Positions 29,528 through 38,330 of a DNA stretch of 46,031 nt are shown here, piece after piece (within the stretch, counting starts at the first letter, position 1; each line of letters begins with the position of its first letter). Made by a program: the position numbers and the translations under genes. The DNA lies in contig CAIYDK010000552.1 of NCBI GenBank assembly GCA_903924955.1, positions 1 through 46,031 on the forward strand, written 5' to 3'. Under the pieces are notes generated by a model that searched no databases, was not told where the DNA came from, and worked only from the letters and a program-made list of their open reading frames with translations. This stretch comes from an uncultured beta proteobacterium (GTDB taxonomy: Bacteria; Pseudomonadota; Gammaproteobacteria; Burkholderiales; Burkholderiaceae_C).

Positions 29528-30544
29528 TTATCCTGAAACCGCCCTTCCGTCATCCGACCCCTGCTCCAGTCGCACAAATTGCGCGGGGGTATGGCCGCTC
29601 CAGCGCCGAAAAGCACGCGAAAATGCGTTTTCATCCGAGAAACCCAACTTGTCGCCGACCACGGCAACAGCCCGACCACTGCGCAGGGCCTGCACCGCCA
29701 GGTCATACAAGAGCGCCTCGCGCAGACCCTTGAATGAAATGGCCTCGTCTGCCAGCTTGCGATTGAGGTGGCGTCCGCTCATGCCCAACTCATCGCCAAT
29801 GCGCTCTTTGCCCCAGCGCGGGTTTTTGCGAATGAGCTGCTGCACCCGCGCCGACACACTGTCTTGTGGCAACGAGGCCAGCATATCGTCGGCGAGCAGG
29901 CGCAAGTGCCCGTGTAGCGACTTGCCGGCCTGAATCAGGCTGTGGCCCAGTTCGCCGGAGGCAATAGCCACGCCATGAAAATCCTGGCCGAACACAACTG
30001 GGCACCCCAACAACGCTTCATACGCGGCGACCTCCGCGCGCGGCGCGTGCGCAAACTGCACCGTAGTTGGCTTGAAGCGGCCATTGGTCATCCAACGCGC
30101 CAGGCACACCACGCATCCCAAAGCAGCCTCGACCCGCTGCTCGACGCAGACGGTGTAGTCGGGCAGATAACGCAAAATCACCCCGCGTGCGTCGACATCG
30201 GGCACCACCTCAAAACGGGCACTATCGCCAATGATGGGCGCGTATTCGGTCAGCACCTCCAGTGCCTCGCCCAGGGTGTCGCAACTCAGCAGCAGCATAC
30301 CCACAATATCCAGATGTCCAGCCTGCAGGTCAATACCAACGGCCAGCGCGGCCAGCGGGTCAGTCGTGGTAGACGTGGCGAACAGCGACCACAGATTGTC
30401 CTGCTGCGTCATGGGTACGCGTGCACCCTGCGACAGTGCCAGACGCAAGGCATCAGGTACGTTGACGCCATGGCGCTGCGCGGCTTCAAGAATGGCCTGG
30501 GTAAAGCGTGCGTTGACGCTCGCTTGTCGGGTTTGGTCTGACAT
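29528..30544 (-). CDS. AraC family transcriptional regulator (Arabinose_bd-type N-terminal domain)
   Basis: C-terminal HTH: SGRHLNRKLADEAISFKGLREALLYDLAVQALRSG..LGFSDENAFSRAFRRWSGHTPAQF. Confidence 0.93.
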   Translation of the reverse strand: MSDQTRQASVNARFTQAILEAAQRHGVNVPDALRLALSQGARVPMTQQDNLWSLFATSTTTDPLAALAVGIDLQAGHLDIVGMLLLSCDTLGEALEVLTEYAPIIGDSARFEVVPDVDARGVILRYLPDYTVCVEQRVEAALGCVVCLARWMTNGRFKPTTVQFAHAPRAEVAAYEALLGCPVVFGQDFHGVAIASGELGHSLIQAGKSLHGHLRLLADDMLASLPQDSVSARVQQLIRKNPRWGKERIGDELGMSGRHLNRKLADEAISFKGLREALLYDLAVQALRSGRAVAVVGDKLGFSDENAFSRAFRRWSGHTPAQFVRLEQGSDDGRAVSG

Positions 30545-30610
30545 GGTGACCTATTGTGCCGAGGCTTTCTCCATGGTGCATGGCGGGCGGTTTGCGGCAT
30601 ACTCTCCAGA

Positions 30611-33241
30611 GTGAAAAACGTCGAATCCATCACCTCTGCATTGCCCGCTGAACCCCTGACAGCGCTGGCGCAGGCTGCCCTTTCGCTGGCGGCAGTGCCT
30701 GGGCACTTTGACGAGTTGCGCGGGCACACCGCCACGGGGGCTATCGGGCAACCGGATGCTACGCAATCAATAGCATCAAACACAGATATGACGGGGGATT
30801 GGGGTCAATTCTTTGAAAGCTGCTCGACTGACGGCCTGGGTCCGTTGGGCCAGCGCGCCATCACCCTGGCGCGCCAGATCCGCGACAACGGCGTCACCTA
30901 TAACGTCTATGCCGACGAGGACGGCCCCCAGCGCCCCTGGTCGCTGGGACTGTTTCCTCTGATTATTTCGGCACAGAGCTGGCAACAAATTGAGGTCGGC
31001 GTCTCGCAACGGGTTCGCCTGCTGGACCGCCTGATGGCGGATGTGTACGGACCGCAGGACCTGCTTGCCCAGGGACTGTTGCCACCCGCACTGGTTCAGG
31101 GGCACCCCGGCTACCTGCGCGCCATGCATGGCGTGCAACCGGTAGGCGGTACGCACTTGCACATTGCGGCGTTTGACCTGGCGCGGGGACCCGACGGCAA
31201 CTGGTGGGTAGTGTCGCAGCGCACGCAGGCACCCTCCGGGCTGGGCTATTTGCTGGAGAACCGACTGGCCGTGTCGCGCCTGTTCCCACAGGCGTTCGAA
31301 GGGTTGCAGGTGCAGCGCCTGGCCGGCACCTATCGCGCGCTGATGGACAGCATGAAGTCCATGAGCACCGCCGGGCAAGATGCCCATATCGCCTTGCTGA
31401 CACCGGGCCCCTACAACGAAACGTATTTCGAGCACGCCTACCTGGCGCGCTACTTGGGTATCACACTGGTGGAGGGCAACGACTTGATCGTGCGCGACCA
31501 GCACCTCTACCTCAAGACGCTGCGCGGACTGGTTCCAGTACACGGCTTGCTCAAGCGACTGGATGATCAGTTTCTGGATCCGCTCGAACTGCGGTCCGAC
31601 TCCACTTTGGGCGTTCCCGGATTGTTGCAAGCCATCCGCGCCGGCAACGTACTGGTGGCCAATGCGCCGGGGTCAGCGTTTCTGGAGTCGCCCGCCCTGC
31701 TGGGCTTTTTGCCGGCGCTGTCCGAACACCTGCTGGGAGAAGAATTGCTGTTGCCTGCACTGCCTACCTGGTGGTGTGGCGAGCGCTCGGCACTCGAGGA
31801 AGTGTTGCCACGCCTGCAGGAATATGCCATTAAACCCACCTACCCGGGTTCCACCATGCACGGCAATTTTGATTCCGTCCTGGGCCGCAGCCTGATGCCG
31901 CGAGAACGTGACGAGTGGGCGGGACGCATCCTGCGACAGAGCGACGAACACACCATTCAGGCCTATATGCCCTTGTCGCAAATGCCGACCTGGCAGGCTG
32001 AGACCGCGGACGTGGTGCCGCGCTCGGTCATGCTGAGGGTGTTTGCGGTGTCGCAAGGTGCCCAATCGTGGCGCGTGCTGCCCGGCGGCCTGGCCCGTGT
32101 GGCCGGGGGCGGCACCGAAGTCGCCTCCATGCAGCACGGTGGCAGCAGTGCCGATGTGTGGGCCATCACTACCGACCGTGTCGACAAGACCACGCTGCTG
32201 CAGCCAGCCCTGACCGCCTCGACGCTGGCCCACCGCAAACGCCTGGTCACCAGCCGCGCCGCCGAAAACCTGTTCTGGCTGGGACGCTACACCGAGCGCG
32301 CCGAAAACTCGGTCCAACTGGCGCGCCTGGTACTGGAATGCCTGAGCGGTGAGGACCAGTCCTCCCAACCCCTGCTGACCTGGCTGGGCAGAATGGCGCT
32401 CAACAACACGCTGGTGTTGCCCGGTGTGCCCGCGCTCACCCCCGTGGTGCAGGCGCGCCGGGTGTTTGAGCGCTCCCTCATCGCCAGCCTGGGCAGCAAC
32501 CATCAAGCGACCAGCGTGGGCTACAACCTGCGCGCGGTTCGACTGGCCGGAGCGTCCGTACGCGAACGCCTGTCACAGGAGCATTGGAGTCTGATGCAAC
32601 GCGCCGAGGACCGGTTCTTTGCCAGCTGTGCCGAGCACACACAAAGTGCCGACTATTCATCGGTGCAGGCACTGGCAACACTCAAGACCGCCAGTGACCA
32701 CCTGGCCGCTATTACGGGCTTGCAAACTGACCGCATGACACGTGACGACGGTTGGCGCCTGCTCAGCATAGGGCGCCATATTGAACGACTTGGCTTTCTG
32801 GCGGCGGCCCTGCGCATAGGCTTTGAGACCCACAGCGTGCACCAGACCGGGGGCTTTGAGGCCATGGTGAGCCTGTTCGACAGCACCATCACCTTCCACG
32901 CCCAGTACCAGCAAAGCCGCGACATAGCCGCGCTGGTGGACCTGCTGGTGCAGGACCGCGACAACCCGCGATCGCTGGCCTGGGTGGCGCATACGTTGCG
33001 CGGGCGTCTGGCCAAGCTGGCAGGCAGCGAGCCAAACCAGCTCAGCCTGCTGTCGTTCAGCGTGCCCGACCCCGGTACATGGCAGCTCGAAGCCCTGTGC
33101 ACAACCGACGGTGATGGACGTTACGCCCAATTGACCCAGCTGCTGCTCGACTGCAGCGAAGCCGCATTTCATGTATCTGAGGAAATTGGCGCCACCTATT
33201 TCACCCACTCCGGCGAGTCCGGACAAAGCCTGGGCGCGTAA
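30611..33241 (+). CDS. Circularly permuted ATP-grasp type 2 protein fused to alpha-E (DUF403) domain
   Basis: DGLGPLGQRAITLARQIRDNGVTYNVYADEDGPQRPWSLGLFPLIIS; LARYLGITLVEGNDLIVRDQHLYLKTLRGLVPVHGLLKRLDD; alpha-E region SRAAENLFWLGRYTERAENSVQLARLVLE. GTG at 30611 favoured over TTG at 30554. Confidence 0.9.
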   Translation: MKNVESITSALPAEPLTALAQAALSLAAVPGHFDELRGHTATGAIGQPDATQSIASNTDMTGDWGQFFESCSTDGLGPLGQRAITLARQIRDNGVTYNVYADEDGPQRPWSLGLFPLIISAQSWQQIEVGVSQRVRLLDRLMADVYGPQDLLAQGLLPPALVQGHPGYLRAMHGVQPVGGTHLHIAAFDLARGPDGNWWVVSQRTQAPSGLGYLLENRLAVSRLFPQAFEGLQVQRLAGTYRALMDSMKSMSTAGQDAHIALLTPGPYNETYFEHAYLARYLGITLVEGNDLIVRDQHLYLKTLRGLVPVHGLLKRLDDQFLDPLELRSDSTLGVPGLLQAIRAGNVLVANAPGSAFLESPALLGFLPALSEHLLGEELLLPALPTWWCGERSALEEVLPRLQEYAIKPTYPGSTMHGNFDSVLGRSLMPRERDEWAGRILRQSDEHTIQAYMPLSQMPTWQAETADVVPRSVMLRVFAVSQGAQSWRVLPGGLARVAGGGTEVASMQHGGSSADVWAITTDRVDKTTLLQPALTASTLAHRKRLVTSRAAENLFWLGRYTERAENSVQLARLVLECLSGEDQSSQPLLTWLGRMALNNTLVLPGVPALTPVVQARRVFERSLIASLGSNHQATSVGYNLRAVRLAGASVRERLSQEHWSLMQRAEDRFFASCAEHTQSADYSSVQALATLKTASDHLAAITGLQTDRMTRDDGWRLLSIGRHIERLGFLAAALRIGFETHSVHQTGGFEAMVSLFDSTITFHAQYQQSRDIAALVDLLVQDRDNPRSLAWVAHTLRGRLAKLAGSEPNQLSLLSFSVPDPGTWQLEALCTTDGDGRYAQLTQLLLDCSEAAFHVSEEIGATYFTHSGESGQSLGA
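30729..30777 (+). repeat. Short dispersed repeat, copy F (inverted arrangement, inside ATP-grasp gene)
   Basis: ccgccacgggggctatcgggcaaccggatgctacgcaatcaatagcatc. Confidence 0.5.
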
Positions 33242-33253
33242 GCGCAACCCACC

Positions 33254-34279
33254 ATGCAACTGCGCATCACCCACGAAACCTGTTACGACTATGTCCCACC
33301 GGTGGACATTGCGCAGCACGTGGCCTATTTGCAACCGCTGAATACCGCCAACCAGAAGTTGCTCAGCCATAGCCTGAACGTTACTCCCGCGCCCGCACAA
33401 CAAGTTGCCACGCTGGACGTGTATGGCAATATGCGCCAATTTTTTTCGCTGCAAACCGCACACACGCGGCTCCTGGTGACTGCCCGCAGTCTGGTGTCCA
33501 CCCGGGTTGTGCCCATGCCGGAGAGCGTCGTATCCTGGGAGCAGGTGCGCGAGCGCTTTCGCTACTGTGCCAACAAGCCGTTTGACGCCGCCGCCGAGTT
33601 TATTTTTCCCTCGGTCTATGCACCGCGCCACCCAGACTTTGCCGCCTACGCCCGGTTAAGTTTTGCCCCAGGCGTTGCGCTGCTGGCGGCTGCGCGCGAC
33701 CTGATGCAACGCATCCATCGTGACTTCACCTATGAGAGCCAAAGCACCCAGGTCAACACACCCGCGCTAGAGGCTCTGGCGCAGCGCAAAGGCGTGTGCC
33801 AGGACTTTGCCCACATCATGATTGCCTGCCTGCGCAGCTACGGTCTGCCAGCGCGGTACGTCAGTGGTTACCTGCTGACACAGCCCGCGCCAGGCCAGGA
33901 GCGGTTAGTGGGCAGCGATGCGTCTCATGCCTGGGTATCGGTCTACTTGCCAGATTTGCCCGAAATGGCTGACACAACAGGAGCGTGCACCAGCACGCGT
34001 TGGTGTGACTTTGACCCCACGAATGACCGCGATGGCTGGGGTACACCGGGCGAGGACTATGTCACGCTGGCGCTGGGGCGCGACTACGCAGACGTGTCGC
34101 CGATTCGCGGGGTCATTCATGGCGGCACCAACCACCAATTGACCGTGGGGGTAACGGTGGAGCCGTATGAAGAAAATGCCTGGACCAGCACGGCCCCAAG
34201 TCAAGGCCAGGATCAGTCACAATCACAATCGTCCTTGCAATCGCAGTCCCAGTCCCAATCCATGGGCGCTATCCTTTAG
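33254..34279 (+). CDS. Transglutaminase-like cysteine protease family protein, Gln/Ser-repeat C-terminal tail
   Basis: MQLRITHETCYDYVPPVDIAQHVAYLQPL; KGVCQDFAHIMIACLRSYGLPARYVSGYL; DASHAWVSVYLP; DFDPTND. Confidence 0.93.
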   Translation: MQLRITHETCYDYVPPVDIAQHVAYLQPLNTANQKLLSHSLNVTPAPAQQVATLDVYGNMRQFFSLQTAHTRLLVTARSLVSTRVVPMPESVVSWEQVRERFRYCANKPFDAAAEFIFPSVYAPRHPDFAAYARLSFAPGVALLAAARDLMQRIHRDFTYESQSTQVNTPALEALAQRKGVCQDFAHIMIACLRSYGLPARYVSGYLLTQPAPGQERLVGSDASHAWVSVYLPDLPEMADTTGACTSTRWCDFDPTNDRDGWGTPGEDYVTLALGRDYADVSPIRGVIHGGTNHQLTVGVTVEPYEENAWTSTAPSQGQDQSQSQSSLQSQSQSQSMGAIL

Positions 34280-34318
34280 ATAGCTGTTTGCGCCTATTCG
34301 GCGGGAGCTGGAAGGCGT
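34266..34318 (+). repeat. Short dispersed repeat, copy D (spans transglutaminase stop codon)
   Basis: gcgctatcctttagatagctgtttgcgcctattcggcgggagctggaaggcgt. Confidence 0.65.
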
Positions 34319-34346
34319 TTTACCATCAACTCACCTGGAATTAACC

Positions 34347-34802
34347 ATGAATATCTATGAAACCCTCGCCACCCTGGGCATCGACCTGCCACCCGTTTCC
34401 GTGCCCGCTGCGGCCTACGTACCGTTCGTGCAAACGGGCAACCTGGTGTTCCTGAGCGGTCACATTGCAAAAAAAGACGGCAAACCCTGGGTCGGCCAGC
34501 TGGGCAACAACATGGACACCGAAGAAGGCAAGTCTGCCGCACGCGCCATTGCGATCGACCTGATGGGCACGCTGCATGCCGCCACGGGTGACTTGAACCG
34601 CATTAAACGCATCGTCAAGCTCATGTCGCTGGTCAACTCCACGGGGAACTTCACCGAGCAGCACCTGGTGACCAATGGCGCCAGTGAGCTCTTCGGCCAG
34701 GTCTTTGGCGACAAAGGTGCGCACGCGCGCAGTGCCTTTGGTGTGGCACAGATTCCGATGGGCGCCTGCGTAGAAATCGAGCTGATTGCCGAACTGGCCT
34801 GA
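34347..34802 (+). CDS. RidA/YjgF family enamine/imine deaminase
   Basis: VPVAAY-type core: FVQTGNLVFLSGHIAKKDGKPWVGQLGNNMDTEEGKSAARAIAIDLMGTLHAATGDLNRIKRIVKL. Confidence 0.92.
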   Translation: MNIYETLATLGIDLPPVSVPAAAYVPFVQTGNLVFLSGHIAKKDGKPWVGQLGNNMDTEEGKSAARAIAIDLMGTLHAATGDLNRIKRIVKLMSLVNSTGNFTEQHLVTNGASELFGQVFGDKGAHARSAFGVAQIPMGACVEIELIAELA

Positions 34803-34811
34803 GTCCCGCCC

Positions 34812-36701
34812 ATGCCGTTTCTCCTGCTCTGGGCGCTGATTTTGGCGATGTGCGCACCCGCACACGCGCTGGCCCAGGCGGGACAGTCCACGAGTTTTCC
34901 AACATTCGACGTCTCAATTAATGGATCAGGACGCATCGATGTCGGTGCCCGCATGGGCGTGCTGGTGGACCGCGGCGGCTTGCTAACGATCACGCAGGTT
35001 CGCTCCTTAGGACCTGACTGGCAGGCCATCAACCGCAAGTCTGCCAACTTCGGCTTCACAGACGACACCTTCTGGCTGCGCCTGCAGCTCAACAATACGG
35101 ATGCCCAGACGTTGGCCCGTTTAATTGAATTGCCCATTCCGTTTCTGGACCATGTGGAACTGTTTCACTTTGCGGGCGACAACTTGCAAGGCCACTATGC
35201 GTTGGGCGACGAGCAGCCCTTTGCACAGCGACCGGTGCAGCACCGCAATTTCATCATGCCGCTGACTTTGGCAGCCGGTGTCAACACGGTCTATCTGCGG
35301 CTGGCGTCCAGTGGCACCATCGAAGCCCCGCTGCGCATATGGGACCCGGTTCTGTTTAGTGCCGCCAGCAACGATGAGAACCTGCTGCAGGGTGCGGTAA
35401 TTGGCGTGCTGCTGATCATGATCATCTACAACCTGTTTGTGTTCTTTTCCACGCGGGATATCAACTACCTTTATTACATCGGGTTTGTTGCCAGCTATTT
35501 GCTATTTCACCTGACTCTGACCGGCTTCACCTTTGCCTACATCTGGCCTGACGCGGTGCGATGGAACAGTTTCGCCATCTCCACCTTTATCGCCAGCGCC
35601 GCACTATTTACCTGCCTGTTTACCAACCACTTCCTCAAGCTGAAGAGCTTCTCCAAGCCGGCCTTCCATCTGGTGCGGGCCATGGCGCTGTTCAGTGCCG
35701 TACTCTTGTGTCTGACATTCCTTCTTCCCTACAGCTGGACGGTGCGCGTGGGGGCAGCCATCACGATACCGATAGCGGGCACCGCTCTGGTATTGGGCTA
35801 CTGGCGTTGGTGGCGAGGGGCACGTTTTGCACGCTATTTTTGCCTGGCCTGGACGGCGATTCTGATTGGTCTTATCGTTCTCAATGCCGGCAAACTAGGT
35901 TGGATACCCATCAACATCTGGACCGAGAATGCATCGCAGATCGGCATTGTTCTACAAGTGATTTTGCTGTCGTTCACGCTGGCGGACCGCATCAACAACG
36001 ACCGCACCCTGCGCATCAACGCACAGGCCGTGGCACTCGGACACGAACGCAAGGCCCGAGCCAGCCAGGAGCGCCTGGTGGAAGCAACGGCCCGAGCCAA
36101 CCGAGAACTGGAGGCGCGGGTTGAGTCCCGCACCACGGACCTGAACGCCACACTGGAACAACTCAAGGTGGCCAATGACCGCCTGCTGATGTTGTCCACC
36201 ACCGATGGACTGACCCAAATTGGTAACCGGGCGAGCTTTGACGCGGCAATATCAGTCGAACTTCGACGGGCCCAACGACAGCAAATCTCCCTGACGATTA
36301 CTTTGTTTGACATTGACCATTTCAAACGTATCAACGACACCTACGGGCACCTCGCGGGAGACGCCTGTCTGCGCGCACTGTCGGACCTGATGCGCCCGCG
36401 CATCCACCGCGCCGGCGACATCCTTGCACGCTATGGTGGCGAAGAGTTTGTAATTGCACTCATCGGGGTCGACGCTGAGCAGTCGATAGCGATGGCGGAA
36501 GAGTTTCGCGCAGCCATCGAAAACCTGGTGGTTGCGTTTGACGACCACAACATCCGGTTTACAGCCAGCTTTGGTTTAGTCTGCGCGGTGCCCGCCGCCC
36601 AGCATCAGGTGCGGGACTACCTGGCCACCGCCGACCGCGCACTGTACGCGGCAAAAGACAGTGGCCGCAATGCAGTGCGCGCCGCAGTCCTAGCAGATTA
36701 A
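34812..36701 (+). CDS. 7TMR-DISM diguanylate cyclase (DISMED2, 7TM, GGDEF)
   Basis: Signal peptide, FTDDTFWLRLQLNNTD, seven hydrophobic helices, coiled coil, TTDGLTQIGNRASFD, RYGGEEFVIAL with RAGD I-site. Confidence 0.94.
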   Translation: MPFLLLWALILAMCAPAHALAQAGQSTSFPTFDVSINGSGRIDVGARMGVLVDRGGLLTITQVRSLGPDWQAINRKSANFGFTDDTFWLRLQLNNTDAQTLARLIELPIPFLDHVELFHFAGDNLQGHYALGDEQPFAQRPVQHRNFIMPLTLAAGVNTVYLRLASSGTIEAPLRIWDPVLFSAASNDENLLQGAVIGVLLIMIIYNLFVFFSTRDINYLYYIGFVASYLLFHLTLTGFTFAYIWPDAVRWNSFAISTFIASAALFTCLFTNHFLKLKSFSKPAFHLVRAMALFSAVLLCLTFLLPYSWTVRVGAAITIPIAGTALVLGYWRWWRGARFARYFCLAWTAILIGLIVLNAGKLGWIPINIWTENASQIGIVLQVILLSFTLADRINNDRTLRINAQAVALGHERKARASQERLVEATARANRELEARVESRTTDLNATLEQLKVANDRLLMLSTTDGLTQIGNRASFDAAISVELRRAQRQQISLTITLFDIDHFKRINDTYGHLAGDACLRALSDLMRPRIHRAGDILARYGGEEFVIALIGVDAEQSIAMAEEFRAAIENLVVAFDDHNIRFTASFGLVCAVPAAQHQVRDYLATADRALYAAKDSGRNAVRAAVLAD

Positions 36702-36706
36702 ATCTT

Positions 36707-38266
36707 TCAGACCGTGTGGTGCGCCGCCACCTGGAACACGGATACGGCTTCCTTCATGCGGTCGGCCTGCTCACGCAGACTTTCAGCTGCAGCGGCGCTT
36801 TCCTCTACCAACGCGGCATTTTGCTGCGTCATCTGATCCAGGTTGCCAATCGCCGCATTCACCCCGGCAATACCGCTACTTTGTTCAGTAGCCGCTGTTG
36901 TAATCTCGCTGATCACATCTGCCACGCGCCGCACGGACTGCACGATTTCTTCCATAGTCGCACCGGCGTCGGTGACCAGGCGGGTACCCGACTCCACTTT
37001 GCCGACTGACGTGTCGATCAGGGTTTTTATTTCTTTGGCCGCCTCTGCACTGCGCTGCGCCAGGCTGCGCACTTCGCTGGCCACTACGGCAAAGCCACGG
37101 CCCTGCTCGCCGGCACGGGCGGCCTCCACCGCAGCATTGAGCGCCAGGATGTTGGTCTGAAACGCAATACCGTCAATCACCCCAATGATGTCGGCAATCT
37201 TCTTGCTGCTGGCATCGATTTCCTGCATGGTGGTGACCACCTGCATGACGACCGAGCCGCCTCGCTGGGCGACCGTCGAAGCATTGGCGGCCAGCGCACT
37301 GGCCTGGCGTGAGTTGTCTGTGCTGTGCTGCACTGTGGCAGTCAGCGCATCCATGCTCGACGCCGTGGACTGCAGATTGCTCGACGTCTGCTCGGTGCGC
37401 TGTGCCAGGTCGTTATTGCCCTGGGCAATCTCGGCACTGGCCGTGGCAATGCTGTCGGTACTCATGCGCACCTGCGAGACCATGCGCCCCAAAGAGTCAT
37501 TCATGGTGGCCAACGACCGCAACAAGGTACCGAACTCGTCTTCCCGTGTCGTGCTGATACCGGAACTCAAGTCACCCTCGGCAATGCGCGCTGCCAGTTC
37601 ATTGGCCTGGGCCAGCGGATTGCGGATGGAACGCACCAGCCAACCGGTTCCAAAAGTGATGAGAACCACCACCACCACCAGTCCAACCACAATGCCAACA
37701 CTATTGCTTTGGCGCCTATTTTCAGTCTCCGCTTGCACCTGGACGACATGATCCTCCTGCATCTTGACCAATTCCTTTTGCGAAGCGATGTACAAACCCA
37801 TTGCCGGCAAATACTGTGCGTTCATGATCTTCAAAGCCTCATCCATGTTGCCATCTGCGCGGGCCTTGCGGGCCTTGTCGCGCAGCTCAATCACCGGCTT
37901 ACGCAGACTGGCAATCTTGGCCAACTGAGTTCTATCCGCTTCCGTGATGGGCATGGATTCCAGTTTCTTCTGCAACACCGTAATCTGGTCGCTGGTGGCT
38001 GTCACTGCCTCTTTGAAGGCTGCGCTTACAGATGCCTCACCGCTCAGGATCATGGCCTGGTTGCGCACGGCATTGGTCTCCGTCAGTCCATTCCACTGGG
38101 TTGTGACCTGTACCAACTGGAACGCAACATCCTGACGGGCCCGTCCCTCGGCCAGAATGCCCGCACTGCGAACCAGTCCGACGCCCGCAACGACGACCAA
38201 AAAGGCCAGAATAACCACGATAAACAACCACAGCTTGGTGGCAATTTTTAAACGATCAATGCCCAT
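36707..38266 (-). CDS. Methyl-accepting chemotaxis protein (4HB, HAMP, signalling domain)
   Basis: IADIIGVIDGIAFQTNILALNAAVEAARAGEQGRGFAVVASEVRSLAQRSAEAAKEIKTLI hairpin tip. Confidence 0.97.
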   Translation of the reverse strand: MGIDRLKIATKLWLFIVVILAFLVVVAGVGLVRSAGILAEGRARQDVAFQLVQVTTQWNGLTETNAVRNQAMILSGEASVSAAFKEAVTATSDQITVLQKKLESMPITEADRTQLAKIASLRKPVIELRDKARKARADGNMDEALKIMNAQYLPAMGLYIASQKELVKMQEDHVVQVQAETENRRQSNSVGIVVGLVVVVVLITFGTGWLVRSIRNPLAQANELAARIAEGDLSSGISTTREDEFGTLLRSLATMNDSLGRMVSQVRMSTDSIATASAEIAQGNNDLAQRTEQTSSNLQSTASSMDALTATVQHSTDNSRQASALAANASTVAQRGGSVVMQVVTTMQEIDASSKKIADIIGVIDGIAFQTNILALNAAVEAARAGEQGRGFAVVASEVRSLAQRSAEAAKEIKTLIDTSVGKVESGTRLVTDAGATMEEIVQSVRRVADVISEITTAATEQSSGIAGVNAAIGNLDQMTQQNAALVEESAAAAESLREQADRMKEAVSVFQVAAHHTV

Positions 38267-38330
38267 ACCGCTATGCTCCTAAAGTAGGGCGCCAACGCCC
38301 ATTTAATTTTTTTGCGTGATCAGAATAGCA

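Noticed and set aside
34812-38266. Possible dedicated DISM-GGDEF/MCP signalling pair
   Set aside because: Genes are convergent (stops about 5 nt apart), so adjacency alone does not support joint function.
38286-38312. gggcg-ccaa-cgccc hairpin followed by T-rich sequence between sulP and the MCP gene
   Set aside because: T-tract lies on the plus strand while both flanking genes are on the minus strand, so it is not a normal terminator for either.
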